Under the pieces are notes generated by a model. The model had not been told where the DNA came from. It saw only the letters and a program-made list of their open reading frames with translations, and did not search any database. Below are positions 45,923 through 57,943 of a stretch of 64,000 bases of DNA, one piece after another (the first letter of the stretch is position 1; the number at the start of each line of letters is the position of its first letter). The translations under genes were made by a program, and so were the position numbers. Source of the stretch: Telopea speciosissima (Eukaryota; Streptophyta; Magnoliopsida; Proteales; Proteaceae); the NCBI RefSeq assembly GCF_018873765.1, contig NC_057926.1, positions 55,999,378 to 56,063,377 on the forward strand. The letters are read 5' to 3'.

Positions 45923-46772
45923 CACAAGAGTTCTAAACAAATCAGTTGCTGGCCATCCAGATGCTGTACACTAAGCAGTAGGTCTTTCCATGTTCATGGT
46001 CATCACAGGAGGAGGCTTGTTGATGGACTTGATCATGATTTTGGTCCATAAAAGGTTGAGGTACTGCCAAGGCAGTGTAGAAGTAATGACATATGTAGCA
46101 AGCATGATGCCACTGCTTGCAGCATCCTACTTATTCCATGTAAACTAGTCTCTGCTAGTTTCACTCAGTAAAAACAAATCAGCTCCAAAGAAAAGCTCTC
46201 ATTGATCATAGAAATGGTCTTGAAATATGCAATTGGATGTGTTAAATATAATATTCTTTTCCCTACAGGGAACTAAACATTACTCTTGGCAGATTAAATA
46301 TATAGAACCGATTCTGAGGATTAATAATAAAAACTTATCATGAATATTCATCAGGTACATGCCCTCAATCAACATTTAGACACAACTAGAAGATGTGGCT
46401 GACAAAAGATTTTGGTGCTTTTGCTAGTCTTGGAGTTTATCATCCTGTGTGCTTTACTTCGGCAACTGCATTTGCTTTCACCTTTCATATTAGAGGAAAG
46501 GAGAATAATAATATATTTCTGTTTCCTTTCTTCCTTGTATCATTGTTTTTTATAGCTTTCTAATTTCTTATCTGCCTTTTTTGTACAAACAATATTCTGA
46601 TAATAACTCTACACAACATTGGAGAGCCAGAAATGAAATATTCTCCCCTCAGTGATCATAATATTTTTACATATCAGTTTATTTCTCATCAGATCTTTCT
46701 TGTTCTTTCTTCTGTAGGAATGGGAGGCCATTGAGAGAATCCAACTCCATCTCAATAAATTCAGCATCATGA
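45923..46772 (+). pseudogene. Decayed MATE carrier copy, three exon remnants
   Basis: 45923-46168 aligns with MATE exon 5 (ARVLNKSVAGHPDAVH, stop, AVGLSMFMVITGG, later YVASMMPLLAASYLFH). About 46381-46500 aligns with exon 6 (TTRRCG, stop, QKI, FGAFASLGVYHPVCF, FHIRGK). 46717-46772 aligns with exon 8. In-frame stops and small indels are present, and exon 7 and exons 1-4 are not found. Spacing and order follow the intact gene just upstream, so it is a tandem copy that has died. Confidence 0.85.
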
Positions 46773-47349
46773 AAAGAAGATTTGCCACCATAGTTTTATA
46801 ACCAAACTGGATCACATCCTGACAACTCACTGTCAAATAGATCGAGTTGTGATTGTCCCCCTCTCCCTTTTTTTTTTTATTATATATTTATCCAGAACTA
46901 AAAACAATTCTTTTTAAGTATCACAGCACAGCCTGTTTGAGTTATTCAGCACATCAAACTGGGACTCTGCTCTGAACTAAGTCGACGACAGGTTGAGGTT
47001 TTGACATTTGATAACTTTTGACCATGCCATCTTACATGTCCAGTGGATCATCAGACATGTAGAACATAGTGTTTTTATATCAAGTTCTGTACGATGACAT
47101 TGACATGCTCTCACAACCAAATTTATTTGTTTGAATTAAAAATCGCCATTATTACACAAAAATCATTGGGAAAAACCATCAATGAATTACTCAAACAACT
47201 ACTTTCTGTGCCAGCAGAATTAAGTAAATAGAACCATGGGAGCCTGTTGTTAGCAGCAACTGTTATGCCGCCTTGCATGATTTACGTGCAGTGACTATTT
47301 GGCTGGCCCAAGCAGATGATACAAATTCAGAAAGAAAAACTGGCCTACC
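46773..47349. other. Intergenic; convergent 3' side of the lyase gene
   Basis: AT-rich spacer, with a T run at 46868-46880. No gene is recognisable. Confidence 0.5.
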
Positions 47350-50081
47350 TCAGTTCTTATGCTGCATCCTCCCACTTTCTGATCCAGCATAGGGATCAAT
47401 AGTTACATTTATTACAGCTGGCTTTCGTGCTGAAAATGATTCAGCAAGCGCAGATTTGAGTTCTTCTGGTGTCCCAACAAGATATCCTTTTCCTCCAAAA
47501 GCTTCCATTACAGTATGATAAGCTGCACCAGGAACAAAAGAGGTGGGAGCAGGATCATCCTTGTAAGGCCCAGTAATTTCTTCAGGGTTCCTCCGATCAC
47601 CACCATAGACACCACCATTGTTAAAAACAACCACAACCACGGGCAACTGGTACCGCACTAGTGTCTGTAGAATTACATAAAAGCAATGAAAATTTCCTCC
47701 ACCAGAGATGTCTATGACAAAAAATAAGTACCAGGAAAAAATAAATAAACAAGATGAACAAGATGAGCAACCATTATGTCATAACTGATTCACAAGGTCT
47801 GGCTTAAAGACTGCAACTGCTTTAATGTAATACCCATCAACCTCAATAAGAACGGCATGAAATTGGAAAAATATAATCTGAATGGATTGGTCAAAAGGTG
47901 TGCGTGGGGGGGGGGGGGGGTGGGTTGGGAGGGAGGAGGTTTCAATTCATAGGAGAAGAATCAAACTTTCAAAACCAAATAGCTCAACCAGAGTCCATTC
48001 AAAGCTCCGAAGAGTACAGGACAAATTAAGCAGTCAAACTATGTTTTCAAACAAATTCATCCACAGAAAGAATTACCAATTTAAAAATAACAAACAAATG
48101 TATCAATGTATCGGAAAACAAAGAACAAAAATCAAATGCTTGGCAAGACAACAGAGCATTAACACCACTAAATCCCAAAAACAAAAATGTGGGATGACAT
48201 TCTTCTGGAGGTACAAATGGCTTCGCCACTATCAGTTTACCCTTGAATTTGGGTGAAATTGTGAGAGTGAAGACTAATGAATCCCTAGATAATAATGATG
48301 AAGGATGTGGATGATTCCTCGGGCAACCTGATGGAATTCCTATGATACAGTTGCACCTGTATTTGAGTTGCTTTACAGTCTCAAGACTTTTGTAGTAAAA
48401 TTACAATGAATAGCTGTATTGTGGGTATCCTGAATTTAAACTATCAGGAAAAAAACAGAACGATGCAGAAGACATGCTTGAATGAAGAATATAAACGAGA
48501 CAAGCAAAAGCTCATCTATAATAAGTAAAATGCTTCAGAACTAATTCATCGGATCCCAAGATATATTTATATGTTTCTAACTTTCAAAATGTTGAAGTGT
48601 TCTAAATGCTTGTGTGAACATGCGAGAGCAAAGCCTAAGAAAAAGGAGCAAACCTCGACTTCCATGGCACTAAATCCGAATCCAGAGTCTCCTTCAACAG
48701 CAACTACCAGTCGATCCGGTGATGCCACAGCTGCAGCAATACAGTAACCGAGACCAACACCCATAGTTCCCCAAGTCCCTGCATCCAGCCTTGTTCTAGG
48801 CTCTGTCTGAACCAATACAGCCCGACCAACATCCATGGTATTTGCTCCCTCCGATACCACAATCGGAGCAGGGCTTCCCTGTGCCAGAATTGCATCCCTA
48901 ATAATTCTCATCGGAGTAAGGAAATTAAATGGTACAACATCCTTTGCCAACTGCAATTCCATCCTTGAAACATTCTCCTTGGTCTTCTTCGAAATCGCTT
49001 CAACCCAAGAATGCGATTTCCCCAAACAGAAAGGTTCATCCTTAATCTCCTTATTTATCAACTCCATGACATGTCGAGCATCACCAACCAAACCCAGATG
49101 TGGTTTCCGTAGCTCAATTTCTTCCTTGGAGACATCGACCAGAATGAATTTCACGTCCTTAGACCATCTCGGGGACTCACCGAAGTGCAACAACCAGTTA
49201 AGCCGGGCACCCACAACAAGCGCTACATCACATCGACCAATAGCGAGTGATCGAGAAGCCGTGGCAGCAAGCTCATGTGTATCAGGCAACAAACCCTTCC
49301 CCATTGGAGTGGGCAAGAAGGGAATCCCTGTCGTATCAACGAACTTCTTCAAGGCATCGTCAGCCCGAGAATAAGCTGCACCTTTTCCGAACACAATAAG
49401 AGGCCGCTCAGCGCTTCGGAGTACAGACACGGCTTCCTGAATTTCAGTTTCAAGGCTTCCGACAGATTTTTCAATCGCTTGTGGAACCCTAGAGCTCTCG
49501 GCCGCATCCAAGAGCCTTGAAGCCTCGGATTCTGAAACTGTTTGATGTAGAACATCTGTTGGGATATCCAAGTAACACCCACCGGGCCGGCCTGAAACAG
49601 CATGATCGACGACATCAAAGACGTGTTTAGGGATTTCTGAAATATCTGTAGCCTTTGCAGAGAACTTCGAAAAGGGTTTCACAGCGGCAATCTGATCGAG
49701 CTCCTGAAAATCTCCGCGACCAAAATCCTTCTGATCGCAAGATCCAGAGATCATGACCATGGGCCAAGTGTTGGTGGCAGCGTTTGAGAGACCGGCTAGT
49801 CCATGAACGCAGCCGGGACCAGAGACGGTTAGGAGAACTCCAGGACGGCCGGTAAGGTAACCGTAGGCAGAGGCAGCATAGCCTGCGGATTGCTCATTGT
49901 GGAAAGCGATGAATCGGATTCCAAGAGCGACAGCACGATTCGCAAGAGATGTTACGGGGATGCCAACCACACCGAACATACAATCGATGCCGGCGCGAGA
50001 GAAGGCTTGAGCGATTAGGATGTTACCATCGATTTCGGGCTCCGAACCTTTGGATTCTGAATTATGACTGTTGACTGCCAT
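47350..50081 (-). CDS. HACL: 2-hydroxyacyl-CoA lyase / oxalyl-CoA decarboxylase, two exons, intact
   Basis: Thiamine-diphosphate enzyme that cleaves 2-hydroxyacyl-CoA to an aldehyde and formyl-CoA, or decarboxylates oxalyl-CoA in the plant oxalate-degradation route. Exon 1 is 50081-48654 (476 codons), the 989-bp intron is 48653-47665 and exon 2 is 47664-47350, giving 580 residues, close to the known plant enzyme. The junction joins MEVE to TLVRYQLP in phase. The N-terminal pyrimidine domain has the catalytic Glu63 (AFHNEQSAGYAASAYG) and GPGCVHGLAG. The central domain (about 200-335) has PLIVFGKGAA. The C-terminal domain has VEGDSGFGFSAME (464-474) and NN at 491-492, the GDx-about-25-NN cofactor motif, split by the intron. 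The C-terminus (RMQHKN) is not a classical peroxisomal SKL-type signal, which fits a cytosolic enzyme. Which substrate dominates cannot be read from sequence. Confidence 0.95.
47665..48653 (-). other. Lyase gene intron
   Basis: GAG|GTTTGC donor and TTCTACAG|ACAC acceptor on the minus strand. It contains a G homopolymer (about 47908-47921 on the plus strand). The open frames inside lack any family signature and are rejected. Confidence 0.85.
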
Positions 50082-50592
50082 TAGAGCTCAACTCCAAGTG
50101 AAATGAGTTGCAGAAAGGAACAGCGAAACGTGATAGGCTAGATGTGGAGAGAGAGAGCAGGAGAGATGGTGAATTTCGTTGGAGAACTGAGTTCAGTATT
50201 ATATAGTTGGTGAAGTGTAGCTTTTACAGTACGATTATGCCCTCTACCTTTGATGCAAATTACGGATCTTAGGATCTTTGTTTCAGTTCGGCGGCCAATA
50301 TCCAAATTAAGGAAAAAAATAGTCTTCACACATTCCAACTTCCAACTTCCAACACGTCATCTCTCACGTCAAAACAAATTGTTCTTTCGTCTTCTTCAAA
50401 AACATATTCTGCTCTGGTCTTGGCTTTCTGGGGTACCCAAAAGCCCAAAAGGTTTTCTTGTTCTTCTTGTCCTCCTCTTCCTCCTTCCTGAGTTGAGATT
50501 TGGGGGAGGTGTTACTCTGTTTCCTCTGCTCAAACGTGTCAGTCTTGAGCTCTGATTCATGTTTCACGCTGTATCCTTGTGATTGGATCCTT
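50082..50592 (-). promoter_or_regulatory. Lyase gene promoter region
   Basis: This is the space between the lyase start codon and the solo LTR. A TATA-like TATATA (minus strand) lies near 50197-50206, about 120 bp before the start codon. A GA run near 50152 is in the presumed leader. Nothing else is recognisable. Confidence 0.5.
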
Positions 50593-50597
50593 CTTTC

Positions 50598-52306
50598 TGT
50601 TGGACAAGTGTGTCCATCAAACCCGATTCGATCCGGTTCAACCCGGTTCACCTTTGTATTGAACATTTATACATTTTAGTTTAATATTATCACATGCGAT
50701 ATAAACTTTTTGAGCATTATGTGTCCGTAAGTTATACTTAAAATGGTAGTCACGACTAGGGTTTGGGTTGGGCACCCTTATCATATGGTCGTCGCATTGG
50801 GTATGCCTAGACATGTGATGTCAGGGTACGAATGCGAGTGCTCACATGTTTGATGTGTGCATTGGTGAAGAATCTACTTTGTCGATTCCCTCATGTATTA
50901 CTGTCAGATGTAGGAAGGGATAGACATGTGTCACCGACACCCTGTACCTGAGGGAACCCTGTCACTGCAAAGTGTGATCGCATTCTTTGGTTCATCAATG
51001 ACTGAGACTCAAGCGAGTCAAAGCCGGTGTTCTGGGAATGCGTGAACACTTTGTGAGTGAAGGAGTTATCCAACACGGTCACCACTACTCGATTGGGGAA
51101 CACCAAGATAGAGCCTGTCTGTGCATGGTCGGATCAGAATCTGGATCCAGTACCGTTTTGGAAATGGTTTTGCAAAATTTATTTTACATAAAATGATACA
51201 GTATTTATAGTTATTTCAAATAAAGTGTTTTATCGAGTTTTGCGGGACCCGATCGGATGCACAGACGCTCTTATATGGACATGTACTATGGATTGGAGTT
51301 TGGCAGTACATGTGTACATGCCCTAGATTCTATAATGATGACGTTGATTAGTGGGGGGGTTGTATATGATAAATTGTTATCATATAAGGAGTTATTTGGA
51401 ATTTGCTAATTTAATTGGCTCTTAATTTAATTAATGGATTTGGTACTAATTGTAAGTATCCATTAATAATTAAATAAAGAATCTAATTAATACTTTCCCT
51501 ATTAGATTCTGCTTCTTCACCTGTGTAGCACTTTGAGTTTAAACAGAACTGCCAGACTGAGAGAGAGAGAGTCAGACTCGCACTAGGGCTCTATTAAACC
51601 TATCTAAGATTTAATTAAACCCTATTATTATAAATAGGAGACCAAAAATACGCAGAAGAGTAGCTCTCCACGTTTTTGGAGCAGACACTCTCTCTCCTAC
51701 ATTTTTGGTTTTTCTCTCTCCCTCTTGTGATCTCTCTTCTTCTTCTTGCTTCTCTCACCTATGTTTGAGAGTTAGGGTTTGTGAAACCCTAGATCTGTGC
51801 CAGGAGTTTGAGGGCATCTGGGATTGGCATGTAGAACCTTGGTAGCACCATTGGAGGTTCAGATCTGTTTGCTTGGAGCGCTCATTGGAGGAAGAACCAC
51901 TATCTATTGGAGGAGCAACACTTGAGGCTCACCAGGTTAGCAGTTCTTTATTAATTCCTTCTGTTCATTGATTATTAATATTTATGGGATGCGAAAGAAA
52001 CTCGAATCGATTATTTTCCGCTGCGCATTCGAGTATGGGATGGATCCCTCTTGCCATGTGATGAACTAGAGACAAATTTCTCCGTCCCTATTGTGATAAT
52101 TAATTTTATGGAATGCAATAGGGAAGGAGAAACCCTAATAGGGATGCGCCAGGGTTCCCATGGGCGACCATGGGAAACCCTAAAATTAAAATGGGGCACC
52201 CATGGGACACCATGGGCTAACCCAGGACGTGCAAAACCCTAAAGATAAATATCTTGGTCTCCCTATGGAACCATGGTTTGATCCCTGGACCGTTGTTTGG
52301 CCAACA
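50598..52306 (+). mobile_element. Solo LTR, copy 1 (copia-like), with 5-bp target duplication
   Basis: A 1709-bp sequence starts TGTTGG and ends CCAACA, the inverted termini of an LTR, and is flanked by a perfect 5-bp repeat CTTTC (50593-50597 and 52307-52311). A TATA box (ATTATAAATAGG, about 51625) lies ahead of a pyrimidine-rich R/U5-like part. No coding region, primer site or second LTR accompanies it, so it is a solo LTR left by recombination. The copia-like label is a weak guess from termini and length. A second copy in opposite orientation is at 57944-59669. Confidence 0.85.
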
Positions 52307-52311
52307 CTTTC

Positions 52312-54380
52312 TTCCTCCATTCTATCAAATACATAGTAGCTTTTTGAGTTAGATTCAAGACTAATTCTTTCAACCCTTTTAAGAAGGTCAAAGATTGCTT
52401 AGATTTTGCTGTTTACAATCCTTCTATTATGATCAAAGCTTCAACCCTGTTCCACTGAGTTACTTTAATGCTACTTCATGCCATGCCAATATAGAACCTG
52501 TCCAAGTAATCTCTTTTACAGACTTACTACTGAACTAGTTTCACCTGTCTCAGTATTTCCATTAAAAGAGGCTTCAGTTTTGAATTTAAAAATGGATTTC
52601 TTCCAACCTGTAACCTGCCACCTCTGTGCTTGACACAATCAGGGAGGGAGTTCATTGTCATGGAAGATGATTCTTTGGGTGCTGTCTTCCAGCCAACATA
52701 AAGGGAAGTTCACATTGACATTACAACCTCTATCTCTAAGAAATTCCATCAACAAAAGAAAACCATTATGATCTAAGAGAGGAAAGATACAGAACACAAC
52801 CCCTGATCAGATAATTCCAAAGGAAGAGTGGAACCTTATAGAGTAGCTGGAATTTTCCAAATCAATGACCAAATTTTCCTTCTGAGGGAGGACATGTTAG
52901 ATTAAGTTGATTGTGACAAATGTCTATAATTAAGCTACCTTAATGGAGAAAGAACTGTTTTAATGAAAGGACAGAATCTATTCCTCTTGAATGGTGAGAG
53001 ACAGTCTTATTGTAAGAATCTCCTTGATAAGGAAATGACAAAAATAAAGAATTTAAAATTGAGAGATCCCAAGAACTTGAATTGTGGTTTATAAGACCTT
53101 TGACTCTTAGGTTGGAGTCAATGACATTAACATTATGAATGGATAACTTCCAAATATTCACTCTAAAACATATCTTTCCTAAACCATGATGAAATTTTTT
53201 TGGGACAGGCATTGAGGAAATCATCATTTGGACTTAATTGGAGAATATTTAGCTTTTAAGATTCTAAACCAAATACATTCTAATTTTTTTTAAAGAATAT
53301 CCTCCCCAAACTTTAGCAAGAAAAGCAAATTAAACTTACACGACTCTGCACTTCTGATTCCTAACCTGCCCCACCATTTATTTTACAAAATAGAATCCAA
53401 AGAAAAATGAAATTCAACTTCCTACCCAACTCAGAGTCTCCCCAGAAGAACTTTCATTTTTTTTTTTTAAAATCTATTTTGTACCTAATGGTTGGGGAAG
53501 GGTATGTTATAGATAGAAACATCCGATCGACATGACAAATTTGATTAAAGTGAGACAACCAGCTTGAAACAAGCAGTTTGGTTTTTAGCTAGCCAAATGA
53601 GATTGAATTTTCTTAATAATAATAAAATTGAAAGCTAAGATTTGTGAATCTAAATGGAGTAGGTGATCCAAGATATATATTTGTCATAATTTTAAAGTTT
53701 ACTTAAGGACCCATAGAAGAGAAGATACAACATCTTTTTGAAGATTCGTACTAAATAGATTAAAAAAACAAAAGGCGTACCCAGTGCACGAGACTCCCAC
53801 CATTGTGGGGTCTGGGGACGGTCATAACATACACGCTGACTTATCTCTACTTCAAAGAGAGGTTTTGTGTATTGGATACGTCCTTTTTTTTTTTTTTAAT
53901 CTATTTATCTTGCTAAATAGATATGGATTATTATTATTTAAATTAATGATTTGGCCTCAAATTCTAAAAAAAATCAGTAACATCAAGGAGATTCTTCACT
54001 TATTTATAATTATCTGAATTTAGTCATCGACAAAGAGAATATGAGAAATTGAAGGGGCACCCGCACACCCCTTGACAGTTTAACCCATCAATTAAGTTTC
54101 TCGATTCCATTAATAAAAGCATCTTAGATAAAACTTTGGAGAAAATAATAAATAGGTAAGGTTAGATGGGATCTCCTGGTCTAAGACCTCTCTCATAGTC
54201 TCATGCTCGAAAAAGCTCAAGTGAATCATTGAGCTTAACAGAATATTTAAAAGAAATGCAAAATTCAATTTCAGCTGAGAAGCCTATTTCCAATCAGCCT
54301 AGTTTCTGGCTAACAAGACCAAGATCAACCTAGGATGGTAAATTAGGTTGGTAAATGAACCAATTTTGGATATTTAAATC
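52312..54380 (-). mobile_element. LINE relic A (reverse transcriptase, zinc-binding region, partial RNase H)
   Basis: On the minus strand: reverse transcriptase around 54250-54050 (GLRPGDPI, PYLFIIFSKVLSKMLL), the thumb region near 53400 (GGAGLGIRSAESCKFNLLFL), the post-RT region near 53050 (SSSWDLSILNSLFLSF), and RNase H from about 52600 down (KFKTEASFNGN; ISLESNSKS). Many stops and frameshifts are present. The 3' end meets solo LTR copy 1. I could not find the rest of the LINE on the far side of the LTR, so its 3' boundary is uncertain. Confidence 0.7.
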
Positions 54381-55117
54381 CATTTTAGACCAGCCCATTC
54401 CCTCATACCTATTCCGATATGGAGATGTTATCTTGCTTTCTAAGGCATTACTCATTTGGTTCAATAGAAGGGGCAATCACCAGGAATTGTGTTGTTTCAT
54501 TAGTCAAACACCTTCTAGAAGATGTTTTTGAGGATTCCAATCTAAAGGCCAATAAAATCCTAGGCCTAATATATATGCTACCCATTTTACCCCTATCTCC
54601 CCCTAATATCCCTAAACTACCTCCACTCGAACAGCAACCTAACCTTTTTGGGATGCCCTAGTTTATATATAGTAAAAGTATTTGTTTTCTTCAGGACAAG
54701 TAAACGCCTATGAAAAATACTGATTTAACATCTTACATTATATCTGGGTGCAGTGGGCACATTTCGGGACAGAGTTCTTTTTTTTTTTTTTTTTAAATAT
54801 ATGAAAAATTGAAATTGAATTGAACCAATATGATAAAAACCCGTTAGCCCAATCGATACAAATCCGAAACCAAAACAAACCAACATTGTTCCTCATATTA
54901 TCAGGTCAGCTTAGATTTGGTTCAGTTGAGACTTGTAAATGTTAAATAGAGACACAATGCACGTGCAAATGCATCCACAAACTCAAATCGATTCATCTCT
55001 CAACCAGGCCAGATCTATCCGGTACTCACCCATATCCCATCGATCAATCAAATCCTACTTCTGCTAATTATGCCGTTCTTAATATGACTGTCTCTGCATC
55101 TGTTGAAACAGATGGAA
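54381..55117. other. Spacer with T homopolymer
   Basis: A T run at 54779-54794 and AT-rich DNA. The plus-strand frame at 54419-54661 has no family signature. Confidence 0.45.
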
Positions 55118-55490
55118 TTTGCCTGCAAGTGGTTCGAGACCCAATCCTCTAGGCTCTTATCACTATGGATTGGTAAACACCGCCCGTACAATCAAGCTTG
55201 CCAATAATGCAAACATCGTTAATGGCAAGCAGAGGTATGCTGTTAACGGTGTCTCCTTCGTTCCAGCAGACACACCATTGAAACTAGCAGATTACAAGAT
55301 CCCTGGAGTCTTCAATTTTGGAAGCATTCCCGATAAACATCCTGGTCACGGCAAATGCGACCTTAAGACTTCTGTCATGGCTGCAGATTTCAGGGCTTAT
55401 GTTGAGATTGTGTTTGAGGATTGGACGGACACTGTACAGTCATGGCAGATTGATGGTTATTCCTTTTTTTTGTTGTCAGGTAAGGTTTAT
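55118..55490 (+). pseudogene. Lone exon of a SKU5-similar (multicopper oxidase-like) gene
   Basis: Reads PASGSRPNPLGSYHYGLVNT, ARTIKLANNA, VNGKQRYAVNGVSFVPADTP, LKLADYKIPGVFNFGSIPD, MAADFRAYVEIVFEDWTDTV and QSWQIDGYSFF, ending TCAG|GTAAGG, a kept donor. This is the middle of SKU5/SKS proteins, secreted or GPI-anchored relatives of ascorbate oxidase in cell-wall growth. No neighbouring exon is visible on either side and there is no start codon in context, so it is a stranded fragment. The frame itself is open, with a few atypical residues. Confidence 0.85.
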
Positions 55491-55576
55491 AGGCCATGAA
55501 AAGATTCATTCTTTCCTTATTGTGGGTTCATCTCGATTTGGGGTACATTACCAGATTCAACAAATTGAATTCTCTC

Positions 55577-55953
55577 TTATAGTTGTCAAGGCATCGCCTA
55601 GGCGCCACCTTGACAGCCAGTCTCTTTCTTGGGTACAAGGGGCATCATGCCTTATTTACACTTCATGAGTTTACATTGATTTATGTTTTTTTTTTTTTGT
55701 TTTTTGATGAATATGCTTACATTATGTCCTATGTTTTGTTTATTATATGTTTGGTTTCTCATATTAGGTCATTACTAGCATAATTATGTTTGCATTGATA
55801 TGGTTCTATTTTGCATATAAGCATAATTATATAAAATTATCATTACTATATTATATATACTCATACTGGCGCCTAGGCAACGTCTAGGCAAGTGCCTCAT
55901 CGCCTACACATCTCTCCAATGCCTTAGGTCGTCTAATAGCCAGGACAATTATG
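55577..55953. mobile_element. Relative of the CATAGTTGTC element
   Basis: TATAGTTGTCAAGGCATCGC at the left and an inverted CCAGGACAATTATG at the right flank an AT-rich core. Both subterminal parts carry GCCTAGGCG-type words, as in the 17797-18525 element. No target duplication is clear. Confidence 0.5.
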
Positions 55954-57650
55954 TTTTGTATAGTTGTTAAATTGCTCTATTTTTAACCTGTTTTTTTTAT
56001 ATTGGTGTTGCTCAACATCCTTGCCAACTAAAATCTATCCCATGTTAGCTTTCCTCTGCTATTTAAATTTTTCTGGTCCGTGCATGTTTGAATTTTTTTG
56101 GCGTTTGAGGATTCATTTGGTTTTTAAACATTATGTACAAGGAAAAGTTTCAGGTAAATCTCATGGTTCCACGGACTTTACCTTAAAATTCTCCTTTGAT
56201 TTGGAAATAAATGGAGCCTAAAGGTGAGATGCAAAATGCAAGGAGCAGTTTCTCCAAAACCAAAAGATTGCCTTTGAAAACGCAGCACAAGAACCATTTT
56301 GATGCTTCACTTTTTTATTGACGGAATGACAGATGGAGTAGTCTAATTTTGCATTTAAATTTTCTTCCTTTTCTTCCAGGAGAAATTTTCATATTTAATG
56401 CAGGGTTCCTAAAATATCTTTTCTGCCTCTACACATGGTCACACGTGCATTTGCACGTGCATATTTACTAGTTTGCGTTTTATATGCATAGAATATGTCT
56501 GTATCGTAATTAACATGTATTATACATGAACTCTCGTATTACACATAAATGTGAATGGTTCGAAAATCCATTTAAAATGAGCATACTTTTTTTTTATGGA
56601 AAAAAACAAGTATTTTTGAATTAACCCATCTCCAATGGTTAACTAGTTCAAATGAACTACGTTTGATTCCTGATGGTTAGAAACAGAGAAAACCCTTCTT
56701 TCCCTTCGTTCTTGAGTGCTACAGAGACCTGCAGGACAAAAGAATGATGGAATCCTGATGGTTGATCAGATGACCATAGTAAATGATTAAATTTCACTTT
56801 TTCTTTGGGTTCACAAATACCCTCTTAGGTTTTAGTATTTTTCAAAATACCTTTCTAGATTTCATTTCTTAGCTGCAAGCCCAGGTAGTAGGAGCATTCC
56901 TGCAACTTGGGTAACAGCAAAAAAATTTCCATCATGGAGAGAGGATTTGTGCACGATTATGCATACAGCCGTCTGATGAGGTTGAAGGGTGCACTTAGAC
57001 TCTCATCCACCATTCAATGGTTGTGTGTTAAACCGTGCATCATGCACAATCGTGTACAAAATTTTTTGCTAGAAGTTATTGTGTCATGCACAGTTGTGCA
57101 CAAAACCTTTGGCCAAGGTTATTTTGTGTGGCACGATAGATTTTGTTTCCTTCAAATGGGCATGGTGGCTAATGTATCAATCCATGAATATTTTGTATGT
57201 TATAATCTCTATTTCTGTAATTTTGTATGCAGTTTATTAACCCATGTAGATGAATTTTATTAATCATTGTTTAATGCATTTTGGATGATATAATAGGTTG
57301 TGAATTTGGAATGGAATATAGATGAGATCTACATTTATTTTGATTGTTATAATTGCTTTGAAATTTTGATGTAGGCATTTAGATATTTATTTACCAATTT
57401 ATTTGTATATATTGTCGTTTTTATTGTTTCAGATTGTTCAAATTTAAACGTTTAAAATTCATTCCGTCCATTTTTGTTTTTTGTTTTTTTTTTCTGTTAT
57501 TAAAATATTTTACCCTAATTTTGACCATCTCATTCACATGCTAAGCCGCTTCAAACATGCATGTGCTAAAAACCATTCTTTTGTTGTTTTCGTTTTAACT
57601 AACTATGGTTTCTACCAAAAAATAAATAAAAATTAACTAACTATGGTTGA
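55954..57650. other. Intergenic, AT-rich, with short inverted words near 56950-57110
   Basis: 56940-57110 repeats TGCACGATTATGCA-, CATGCACAATCGTG- and TGCACAGTTGTGCAC-type words in both orientations, possibly a decayed MITE. No gene is recognisable. Confidence 0.45.
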
Positions 57651-57943
57651 GAGTGTTTTTTTTTTTTTTTTGGGGTTAGAAAGTAGATCTATTGATAAAT
57701 ACATGTTACACTTCTGTGATTTGTAGGACATGATACAGAGAAACAAGGATAAAAATTAGGCCAAACAGTCCAACCCGACATAGACTGAACCCTCCTAGCA
57801 AGGGTGTCTGCCAATGCATTGGCAACCCTTAGAATGTGATGGAAAGTACATTCCTCAAAATATGTACATAGAGGCTGAATATCCTCAGTGATTGGCTTAA
57901 TCAGTAAGGTTGAAGCTTTGGAGAAGTCTTGTAAGTAAGAAAC

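Noticed and set aside
47882-48256. 124-codon plus-strand frame opposite the lyase intron
   Set aside because: It starts in a G homopolymer, is Lys/Gln-rich, has no family motif and lies inside a well-supported intron.
48835-49374. 179-codon plus-strand frame opposite lyase exon 1
   Set aside because: It is a shadow of the real coding strand, and the minus strand is a conserved enzyme.
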